Shown here piece by piece: positions 44,559 through 50,957 of a DNA stretch of 64,000 nt. Positions within the stretch are counted from its first letter, which is position 1, and each line of letters opens with the position of its first letter. The stretch is from Zavarzinella sp. (GTDB lineage Bacteria > Planctomycetota > Planctomycetia > Gemmatales > Gemmataceae): positions 603,810-667,809 of the forward strand of contig JAWKTI010000004.1 of the NCBI GenBank assembly GCA_041399155.1, written 5' to 3'. The notes beneath the pieces were generated by a model. The model made no database searches. It was not told the origin of the DNA and saw nothing but the letters and a program-made list of their open reading frames with translations. The position numbers and the translations under genes are program-made.

Positions 44559-44714
44559 TTACCGTAAACGCCAGAAACGCAGAAAAATCACCCAGAACGG
44601 CAACTGAATGTGGGGGTTCTGCTCCCGAAAGGCAATCGCCTGATTCAGTGGCTTGTTGATCCACCAGTAGACCAGTAAGCACAACAGCACAATGATCCAG
44701 AAATTCGAATCCAT
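44559..44714 (-). CDS. Small membrane peptide
   Basis: Fifty-one residues begin MDSNFWIIVLLCLLVYWWIN, one strong membrane helix, and the C-terminal part is basic (VIFLRFWRLR). ATG 44714 has AGGAG upstream and follows the 71-residue gene by one base. It ends 18 bases before the coupling ATPase gene. This arrangement suggests a membrane subunit that works with the ATPase; that is inferred from context only. Confidence 0.55.
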   Translation of the reverse strand: MDSNFWIIVLLCLLVYWWINKPLNQAIAFREQNPHIQLPFWVIFLRFWRLR

Positions 44715-44715
44715 C

Positions 44716-44931
44716 TTAATTCTCCTTGGTTGTAGGCCCACTCGACGGGCCGTAAGGTCCACAAAATTCAAACACTTCACCCAGCATCGCTCGCACCGCA
44801 TGGTAGATGCATTGCTGCAAATGCTGCTTCTGTTGTCCCGAAATTTTCAACTGCACCGACTTTACAATGCTGTTGGCACAGATGTTTGCCAGCAGATCGG
44901 GGATACTGCTGCCCTGTGGGTTGTTGCCCAT
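44716..44931 (-). CDS. Small hypothetical protein
   Basis: Seventy-one residues, soluble, with IPDLLANICANSIVKSVQLK and a central basic/glutamine-rich helix (SGQQKQHLQQCIYHAVRAML). No domain recognised. Packed between neighbours at 1- and 9-base gaps in the conjugation operon. Confidence 0.5.
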   Translation of the reverse strand: MGNNPQGSSIPDLLANICANSIVKSVQLKISGQQKQHLQQCIYHAVRAMLGEVFEFCGPYGPSSGPTTKEN

Positions 44932-44940
44932 GATTACCCC

Positions 44941-45177
44941 TTAGATTTCTGGTTCCTGCTGCCGTTTTTCGGGAGCAGGGGATTCGCGTTCAACCGCTTG
45001 TTCCCGTTCAGTTTGCATACGCTCGTGGGTCACTTCTCCCGTTGTGGGATTACCCCAGATTCCTGGGACATCGGGCTGACGGACCTGGTCATTAGACGGA
45101 TGTACAGCCTGTCTGAGTTCTTCCAGACCTGTAATAATCCACGCACGTGCAGCTGAATCCAAAAACGGTTTACTCAT
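44941..45177 (-). CDS. Small hypothetical protein
   Basis: Seventy-eight residues, highly charged in the second half (THERMQTEREQAVERESP). The start ATG overlaps the preceding 39-residue gene's stop as ATGAGTAA (45170-45177), showing translational coupling. No motif recognised. Confidence 0.5.
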   Translation of the reverse strand: MSKPFLDSAARAWIITGLEELRQAVHPSNDQVRQPDVPGIWGNPTTGEVTHERMQTEREQAVERESPAPEKRQQEPEI

Positions 45178-45289
45178 CGATTTTCTCCCATTGTTGTCTG
45201 GCCCATTCTGCCAACATCAGCAGAATGCCAGGAAACCAGATGGTTGCCTGCAGCCAGTACCCTGGATTAAGGCTTCTTCTAGTAGTCAT
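45170..45289 (-). CDS. 39-residue membrane peptide, translationally coupled
   Basis: A short gene from ATG 45289 to TAA 45170 reads MTTRRSLNPGYWLQATIWFP and then GILLMLAEWARQQWEKIDE: a basic start, one membrane helix and a charged end. It overlaps the upstream membrane-protein gene by 11 bases (its ATG precedes that gene's TAG) and the downstream gene by 8 bases. Such double coupling is strong evidence that it is translated. Its role is unknown; it may be a small subunit of the conjugation apparatus. Confidence 0.55.
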   Translation of the reverse strand: MTTRRSLNPGYWLQATIWFPGILLMLAEWARQQWEKIDE

Positions 45290-45884
45290 CTTTCTGTCTC
45301 ATCATTTGCCCGTAATATTGCGCCTCATGCACCTGATCCTGATAGGCCCGCAGAATCACGCGTTCCTGCATTTGCATGATTCCTTTGCGTACCCATAAAC
45401 TGAAACACCCCCAGATCAACAGCGCCCCCAGGACATAATTCAGCAGCATCAGGCCGACACCCAACGCCGCAGCGGCCGCGGGTTCCCAAAAATCTTCCGC
45501 CCATTTCAGGCTCCGGAAACCCAACTGGTCCCGATAAAAGATCGATTCGCCGATACAGCGACTGTGCACGGAAACCCCGCGTGATTCCCGCCAGGCGGAC
45601 ATCACCCGATGCTGAATCAGCCGCACCAGATAGAACAGGAAAAGCAGCATCGTGCCGATCCCTGCAGTCTGCGGCTGTTCATTGACCGCCTCCCGGGAAC
45701 AGCCCAGCAACACAATCGCGGGCAATGCCAGAAAGGCAGGCAAGCCGAAGTGGTTCACCCCGCAGGTGCCTGCTTTTTTGAACAACGCATCGAGAATCGA
45801 TGTGTGGATCCGAATCACGAAGGTAAAGATGTTGAAGCTGGCCGCAGCATCATCCCGAAGGCTCGTTGGCTTCCGTTCTTGCAT
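45279..45884 (-). CDS. Membrane protein of the conjugation operon
   Basis: The 201-residue protein has hydrophobic segments near residues 48-62 (FLALPAIVLLGCS), 74-92 (TMLLFLFYLVRLIQ) and 135-165 (AAAAALGVGLMLLNYVLGAL, IWGCFSLW), and a basic, Gln/Tyr-rich C-terminal tail. No known family was recognised. It follows the ParB-like gene by 36 bases. Likely a conjugative membrane component by context, which is inference. Confidence 0.6.
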   Translation of the reverse strand: MQERKPTSLRDDAAASFNIFTFVIRIHTSILDALFKKAGTCGVNHFGLPAFLALPAIVLLGCSREAVNEQPQTAGIGTMLLFLFYLVRLIQHRVMSAWRESRGVSVHSRCIGESIFYRDQLGFRSLKWAEDFWEPAAAAALGVGLMLLNYVLGALLIWGCFSLWVRKGIMQMQERVILRAYQDQVHEAQYYGQMMRQKDDY

Positions 45885-45920
45885 GGTGTACCCCCGAAGT
45901 AGTATTTCAAATATTTGCGC

Positions 45921-46739
45921 TTAATTGTTTTCGTGCTCATTCGATTTTGCTTGCTCCTGGATCCCATTGAGCTGATCGATCATGTATTCTCCACCTGGTC
46001 TTAATTTCTCGATGCCAATACGAATCTGGCGGATCACATCACGGCAAACCATGTCCGCAGGGCATTCCAGCACGATCTGATCGGTTAACTTGAAACGGAC
46101 TTTCTTTGGTTCTTTCCGTTTATGTGCACGAAAAATTGCCACTTCATTGGCAATCTGTTGCACAGAAAATTTCTGCTCAATAGCAAGCGTTGCCAAACTG
46201 TCCTGATCCTCGTGATCTTTTAATTGGCTGAGATAATACAACGTAGAATCGTTCAGCTTTCCTTCTGCATGCCATTGGCGGCAAAGTGGACTCAAGCGAT
46301 GGAAGACTTTGATGCATTTGGACACTTTTGATTCCGAAATTCCCAAACGGGTTGCAATTTGTCGCAGATTCATCCCGCCATCATGCTTCAAAATTGAAAA
46401 CTGGCGACCGCGTTCAAAGTCAGAAAAGTCTTCTCGATGCTGATCGATCGACAGCATTTGAGCGATGACCTCGTGTGGCTTTGAAGAATTGTTCTGAAGG
46501 ATACATTGGATTTCAACGTGTCCGACGAGTTTACATGCTGCCAATCGTCGATGACCGTCGACTACAAAATAGCGTCCCGGAGTGGATGATTCTTGAACCA
46601 GAATTGGTTGAATCACTCCTTGGTTGCGAATGTTGTCAGCAAACTCATGCAGCAAATCGGAATCGGAAATCAAACGTGGATTGTGGGGATTGGCATCAAT
46701 CTGGTCGACGCGCAGACGGATCATCTGTTCGGTATGCAT
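45921..46739 (-). CDS. ParB/Spo0J-like partition or regulatory protein
   Basis: The 272-residue protein has a ParB-type nuclease-fold N terminus (IDANPHNPRL, NIRNQGVIQPILVQ, VVDGHRRLAACKLVGH). A helix-turn-helix follows (LRQIATRLGISESKVSKCIK), then a C-terminal dimerisation region. ParB-like proteins bind DNA and nucleotide (CTP) for segregation, or act as regulators on mobile elements. No ParA gene and no obvious parS site are seen nearby, so regulation or element maintenance alone is possible. It is the first gene of the minus operon that ends at 42108. Confidence 0.88.
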   Translation of the reverse strand: MHTEQMIRLRVDQIDANPHNPRLISDSDLLHEFADNIRNQGVIQPILVQESSTPGRYFVVDGHRRLAACKLVGHVEIQCILQNNSSKPHEVIAQMLSIDQHREDFSDFERGRQFSILKHDGGMNLRQIATRLGISESKVSKCIKVFHRLSPLCRQWHAEGKLNDSTLYYLSQLKDHEDQDSLATLAIEQKFSVQQIANEVAIFRAHKRKEPKKVRFKLTDQIVLECPADMVCRDVIRQIRIGIEKLRPGGEYMIDQLNGIQEQAKSNEHENN

Positions 46740-47097
46740 TAAACACCTGTAGGGAAATTGGGATGTTTGGGGTATCCAGCAAAAGAAGTGCCATCGGACT
46801 GTCAGTTTCAGCTTGAATCGTATTGAAATGCTAAGGAAATATTTCCAGATATAACTTTCTAAATGATACCTAATTGCAATCTCTTGCCGTTGAAAGACTT
46901 ACAAAAAATATTGGATTAGAGAATGCAAATCGATTTTTCAAAAATATTTAAAGTTTTCTTCAAGTTAAACGCATTCTGACAGATTTGCGCTGTGCAAAAA
47001 TTAGACAACTGAGGCAAAATTGATCAATTTCCGTGCAGTAAATTGCTACATTTCGAGCACTGCTTGTAATCCGGGAGTTATCCGGTTGTATCAATTA
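46740..47097. other. A+T-rich control region of the element
   Basis: Together with the promoter candidate at 47098-47125 this is a 508-base gap between divergent genes, very A+T-rich. It should hold the promoter for the ParB operon. A short CCGGGAGTTATCCGG repeat at about 47071-47085 is the only notable palindrome. An origin of replication or transfer is possible but not shown. Confidence 0.45.
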
Positions 47098-47125
47098 TTG
47101 ACATATGTATCACATAGCTTATCAT
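47098..47125 (+). promoter_or_regulatory. Candidate promoter toward the gene at 47248
   Basis: TTGACA (47098-47103), 16-base spacer, TATCAT (47120-47125). The consensus -35 makes this one of the better matches in the window. It reads toward the 145-residue gene. Confidence 0.45.
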
Positions 47126-47247
47126 CATAATTGAAATATTTCTATCAATCATTATAATCGGAATACTTTAACATTGCCAATACCAACTGTTAGAATTCTC
47201 CAAAAATATACACTACTAATTTAGTAATCATTGATGCGAGGTAGCCC

Positions 47248-47685
47248 ATGGCCAAACGAAAAAACAGTCCCCAACCTGCCGAAGAACCGAGCGTTCCCTC
47301 AACTGGAAAGCCCTCCTTCACCGATCAACTCCGGGAAGATCTTGCGGCACTTACTTCCAGACTCGAGCTGATGGAAAAGGTCCAGGAGATCATCAAGACC
47401 ATCATGAAAGGCCCTGGCCGGGATATGGAGAAGAAAATCGCCAATATCATTTTCGAACTGTACAACCTCGGCATGACCGATGAGCAGGTCGCCTACGTGG
47501 TTGAGCAGAAACCAGGTCAGGATGGCAATTACTACATGGGGTACACCTTCGCCGAAGTGAACAACGTTCGGACCAATATCCAGTCGAAAAAAGCCCAGAT
47601 AAACCATATCGAGAACCGAAGCCATACCGCTGCCCTGGAAGAACGCCAGCAGGATTCTGATTTACCTCCGCTGCCAGGCTCGTAA
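47248..47685 (+). CDS. Hypothetical protein
   Basis: The 145-residue soluble protein has a disordered proline/serine-rich N terminus (QPAEEPSVPSTG), a central helix pair (RLELMEKVQEIIKTIMKG), and YNLGMTDEQVAYVVEQKPGQ, which looks like a small helical domain. The disordered C terminus is acidic/proline-rich. No family recognised. It is the only plus-strand gene in the middle of the element, divergent from ParB. Confidence 0.55.
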   Translation: MAKRKNSPQPAEEPSVPSTGKPSFTDQLREDLAALTSRLELMEKVQEIIKTIMKGPGRDMEKKIANIIFELYNLGMTDEQVAYVVEQKPGQDGNYYMGYTFAEVNNVRTNIQSKKAQINHIENRSHTAALEERQQDSDLPPLPGS

Positions 47686-47707
47686 CGACGCTATCGATCG
47701 CAGAACA

Positions 47708-48182
47708 TTATTTGTTCTCTCGAAAACCACGCCAGGCCCACCGAATCGAAACTCCGACCATCAGTAATGTGATGGATAATCCAAGTGCGATCATCGTTCG
47801 AACAAAAACGAATGCCCAGGGTGTTTGCATTTCATTCCGTGGAATCCCTGCTTTTGCGTAGAACTTTCGAGAAGTTTCCTTTTCGGTCAGTTGTGCATAC
47901 TCCGGATACAATTCCCTGAATTTCGGCAACTCATACCAACAGGGCTTTGTTCTGGTCAGTTCTGATCGGGCATGCGGCTTGGAAATAGTCCTGCTCTTTC
48001 CTTCCCCGTGCTTCGGCACAATGGACTGGTACCATCAGAATGTCATTCGCCTGCATCAATTTCAGTAAATTCCATGTCTCGAATTCTTTTTTCACTTCTG
48101 GGTATGAAAATCCCGCCACGGAAAGTACAATTCCGACAGAAGCAATGATCCAAATTCTAAACAATCCTTTTGTCCAATTCAT
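47708..48182 (-). pseudogene. Membrane-associated hypothetical protein, frameshifted
   Basis: Frame one (ATG 48182) reads MNWTKGLFRIWIIASVGIVL, a membrane helix, then VPVHCAEARGRKEQDY and runs out at 47931. Frame two continues from about 48000: CWYELPKFRELYPEYAQLTE, SRKFYAKAGIP, a second membrane helix (MIALGLSITLLMVGVSI) and the stop at 47708. The pattern EARG...DY...CWYELPKFR...YPEY...AGIP recalls a small family of uncharacterised proteins with two membrane helices. Joined, it has about 155 residues. A one-base shift near 47935-48000 separates the halves; error or real decay cannot be told apart. Confidence 0.6.
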
Positions 48183-48388
48183 CTTGCACACTCATTGCCT
48201 CTGGATATTGTCTCGCAGTTCCAAAGCACCGATTCTTTCACGAAACTATCCCTGCTGTAAAGCAAACGATGCCAAAGAAGTTTGATTACCTTTTCGATCA
48301 ATGCACAACAGGAGTCATCTGAATGGATCAAGGTTGCCCTGGCCTGCTTTTCCGCCAGATCGATGGCTGTTGAAAGGCTCCTGACCAC
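48179..48388 (-). CDS. Possible small gene overlapping the SNase 3' end
   Basis: Sixty-nine codons from ATG 48388 read MVRSLSTAIDLAEKQARATL and then SCCALIEKVIKLLWHRLLYS. It overlaps the SNase gene by 61 bases, and its stop overlaps the next gene's ATG as ATGA (48179-48182). The coupling geometry favours reality; the lack of homology and the long overlap weigh against it. Treat as uncertain. Confidence 0.25.
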   Translation of the reverse strand: MVRSLSTAIDLAEKQARATLIHSDDSCCALIEKVIKLLWHRLLYSRDSFVKESVLWNCETISRGNECAR

Positions 48389-48810
48389 AATCCCCGCCGT
48401 TGCCTCCGAGCATCCCTTTCCGCTGCCAGCAATTCCCGATCCTCGGTGCGATAAGTGACCGCCAGTCCCTGTTGAACCAGCCAGAATCCCAAATCATGCT
48501 CACCTACGCGACATCTCCCCAGATGCCGTCCGTAGCGGTCTTTTCCATGCAATTCACAGATAACCCGAGAATGCCCAATTCCCCTCTGTAACTGGACGGT
48601 TACCCACTCTCCACAGCGATAACTCTGCTGCACAAGGTCCCAGCAAATCTGTTTCCGTTCCGGGGCATCGATACCCATTAGCCGAATCCGCTCCCCAGCA
48701 ACGATCAAGGTATCACCATCGATCACTTCCGCCTGTCCCGAGATACTCTGCCCATATGCAGACATGGGTGCCAATACCAGCCAAAATCCGAGGAACAGGT
48801 ATCTGCACAT
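48328..48810 (-). CDS. Exported thermonuclease-family (SNase) protein
   Basis: The 160-residue protein has a signal peptide (MCRYLFLGFWLVLAPMSAYG) and the SNase OB-fold: AEVIDGDTLIVAGERIRLMG, then IDAPERKQ with catalytic acidic and Arg residues, and KDRYGRHLGRC. Such nucleases cut DNA and RNA with Ca2+ and are often carried by conjugative elements. Its ATG shares one base with the stop of the tyrosine recombinase gene (TGATG). Disulfide-capable cysteines fit export. Confidence 0.88.
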   Translation of the reverse strand: MCRYLFLGFWLVLAPMSAYGQSISGQAEVIDGDTLIVAGERIRLMGIDAPERKQICWDLVQQSYRCGEWVTVQLQRGIGHSRVICELHGKDRYGRHLGRCRVGEHDLGFWLVQQGLAVTYRTEDRELLAAERDARRQRRGLWSGAFQQPSIWRKSRPGQP

Positions 48811-49754
48811 CAGTATTTCAACAGATACGATGGGGACTGATTCAGCCGATTGCGATTGCGAACATAGGTGAGGGTAGTACGGGGATCAGCATGGCCTGCA
48901 AAATCCTGCAAATCGATCAGATCGGAACCTCGCTCCCGTCCCGTGGTGATTGCCGTCACTCGCAGAGAATGGGTGCTGGCCTGCGGATTCAGCCCCAGTT
49001 TTCGCAACGAACGCTCCATCATTTTCTGCACCGCCCGCCGAGTCAACGGCTTTCGCAGAAAACCATCACTACCGCCACCCCGTGCGGTTGATACCGGTCG
49101 AAATAGCGGTCCCGTCCCATCACCGGCAATCCCACTGCAAATCAGCCATTGTTCCAGCCGTTCATACGCTTCCGGATGCAGTGGAACCCGACGTTCTTTG
49201 CCCCCTTTGCCATAAATCTCCAGGAGCCGATGCCCGCCACTATTCAGTAACGAATTCACCCGCAACTGGGTAATCTCTCCCACTCGGCATCCCGTGTAAG
49301 CCAACACCGCGAGCATTGCCCGATTCCGCACCTCTTCCGGGGTATGGCCTGCATAGCCATCCAGCAGAATCCGGCACTCTTCCGGTGTCAAAGAGACGGT
49401 TTTTCCATCCCTCGGTACTGCTGGGGCACTGACAAAATCCCGATGGGCGGGATTGGCTCCCAGATAACCATAGGTCTGCAAATACCGGAACAACGACCGT
49501 AACACTGATAATTTCCGGACGACCGTGCTATTGCCACACCCCCGTTGCAACAGGTCATCACGCCAGGCGGCGACATGATGTGGCCGAATTTCCGGCAACT
49601 GGCTGGCATCTAACCCGACAAACTGCAAAAACTGCTGCAAATCCCGCTGATAATTACTGCGGGTTTCCAATGAAGTCGACTTTTGCAGCCAACTATGCAC
49701 TGCAGTGGCCAGGGGGAGGGGGGCAACCCCTGCCAGTTCCCTACCGGAAGACAT
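48810..49754 (-). CDS. Second tyrosine recombinase (XerC/D-like)
   Basis: The 314-residue recombinase has an N-terminal core-binding domain (ETRSNYQRDLQQFLQFVG) and a catalytic domain with Arg157 (YTGCRVGE), Lys184 (GKGGKERR), His262/Arg265 (HSLR), His288 (GHAD) and Tyr297 (TLTYVR), all complete. It could resolve element dimers or act on a second site. It sits between a toxin-antitoxin pair (14-base overlap with the PIN gene) and the SNase gene in one operon. Which recombinase drives integration is not known. Confidence 0.9.
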   Translation of the reverse strand: MSSGRELAGVAPLPLATAVHSWLQKSTSLETRSNYQRDLQQFLQFVGLDASQLPEIRPHHVAAWRDDLLQRGCGNSTVVRKLSVLRSLFRYLQTYGYLGANPAHRDFVSAPAVPRDGKTVSLTPEECRILLDGYAGHTPEEVRNRAMLAVLAYTGCRVGEITQLRVNSLLNSGGHRLLEIYGKGGKERRVPLHPEAYERLEQWLICSGIAGDGTGPLFRPVSTARGGGSDGFLRKPLTRRAVQKMMERSLRKLGLNPQASTHSLRVTAITTGRERGSDLIDLQDFAGHADPRTTLTYVRNRNRLNQSPSYLLKY

Positions 49755-50118
49755 GAATCTCCAACTCCAGTTCGAGTTCCGCCAACCGCTGATCCGAGGT
49801 AATCAGTGGCAAACTGGTCTGCATCGCCAAAGCCAGACAGGCCCGATCCCCCAGTGACACGCCCCGGGTGTTGTATTGCTGCAAACTGGCCGCAAGCAAG
49901 CTCCGTTCCAATGTGAATTCCTGCCAGCGTATCGGCAATCTGGCCAGCGTGCTCTGCACCTGCTCCACTGATTGCCCTAGCTGCACCAGTTTTCCAGCCA
50001 CTTCCGAATAATTGACCGTGCACATCAATGCACCTCCCAGCCAATCCTGCACTGCCTCCGCACCTCGCTCCCGAAACAATAACGCCAGTACTGCAGAGGA
50101 ATCCAGAACCGCACTCAT
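49741..50118 (-). CDS. PIN-domain (VapC-type) toxin
   Basis: This 125-residue PIN nuclease carries MSAVLDSSAVLALLF (first Asp), VNYSEVAGKL (Glu), GVSLGDRACLALA (Asp) and LPLITSDQRLAEL (last Asp), the complete acidic set. VapC toxins cut tRNA or rRNA and stop translation. Its ATG overlaps the antitoxin's stop (ATGA). Unlike the pair at 13.1 kb, it is intact. It should stabilise the element by post-segregational killing. Confidence 0.88.
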   Translation of the reverse strand: MSAVLDSSAVLALLFRERGAEAVQDWLGGALMCTVNYSEVAGKLVQLGQSVEQVQSTLARLPIRWQEFTLERSLLAASLQQYNTRGVSLGDRACLALAMQTSLPLITSDQRLAELELELEIHVFR

Positions 50119-50381
50119 TCTTCCGCTTCCTGTGCCGCTGCGGCCCGTTTCTCCGCGATAAATTGATCAACGATACTGTCCGAGCCTTTGAGCGGTGCCA
50201 GACTGGCCTGAATTTCGGCAATCGTATCATGCAGGGTGCGGATGTGCAGACCATGCTCATCAAATTCGAGGCTGATCGGATCACCAGGCTGTAATTGCAA
50301 TTCCTGACACCAACTGGTGGGTAACACAATTCTCCGGGCGGGACCAATCTTGGTATGGTGGATTCGGGGCTGTTCTGACAT
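50115..50381 (-). CDS. AbrB/MazE-type antitoxin
   Basis: The 88-residue protein has an N-terminal swapped-hairpin AbrB fold: HTKIGPARRIVLPTSWCQEL, then LQPGDPISLEF. The C-terminal acidic/Ala-rich tail (DQFIAEKRAAAAQEAEE) probably wraps the toxin. It precedes the PIN gene with a 4-base overlap and represses the operon. This order (antitoxin, PIN, recombinase, SNase) makes one transcription unit from about 50.4 kb. Confidence 0.85.
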   Translation of the reverse strand: MSEQPRIHHTKIGPARRIVLPTSWCQELQLQPGDPISLEFDEHGLHIRTLHDTIAEIQASLAPLKGSDSIVDQFIAEKRAAAAQEAEE

Positions 50382-50579
50382 TTCAGGTTCTTTCTCAAAA
50401 TGGAATCAAGGAAGTGAAAATGACTTTCCACAGGAAATTGTCACGAATCCTACCGTGCCAGATTTTTCGGAAATTGTCAAGTATTACCGAAATGCCAGCA
50501 AACCACCTTCGGATCAGCCCCGATTTATAGTTCACCTAAAGTAGGTTTTGTGAACTGAACGCTCTACATCTATCAGCAG

Positions 50580-50957
50580 CTATTCCATGACAAGAATCTG
50601 CTCAATGACCGTATCGGTACTTGATACCTGTTCCCGAATCGGGTCTTGTTCCCGAATCCAGACCAGCCGTTGCTGAATGGCCAGCTGATAAATCGTGGTC
50701 AGATGAGTGCCCCGCAGTTCAATCCGAATCGGGCCAAAACTCAGCCGCACGATCCCGGACAGATCTAATTCCACCCGGGAAAGCCAATGGTAAGAAAATC
50801 CCTGCCGGTTACCACTCTTCCACTGACAATCGAGCATCATCGCCCGATCCCGAATCCCGCGCACAAAACCATAGCCCGGATTCTGCACCAACCCCTCATC
50901 ATCCATCCGAGGCCGGTCCAGTTGGAATTTCCGCAATAATTCATCAGACTCGGTCAT
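50580..50957 (-). CDS. Hypothetical protein downstream of the relaxase
   Basis: The 125-residue protein starts at ATG 50957, overlapping the relaxase end by 14 bases. It shows GYGFVRGIRDRAMMLDCQWK, LSRVELDLSGIVRLSFGPIR and an acidic end, a beta-rich soluble pattern resembling uncharacterised small proteins of the DUF-type. No domain is recognised. Its coupling to the relaxase suggests a transfer accessory function, by context only. The longer frame to 51194 is not needed. Confidence 0.6.
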   Translation of the reverse strand: MTESDELLRKFQLDRPRMDDEGLVQNPGYGFVRGIRDRAMMLDCQWKSGNRQGFSYHWLSRVELDLSGIVRLSFGPIRIELRGTHLTTIYQLAIQQRLVWIREQDPIREQVSSTDTVIEQILVME

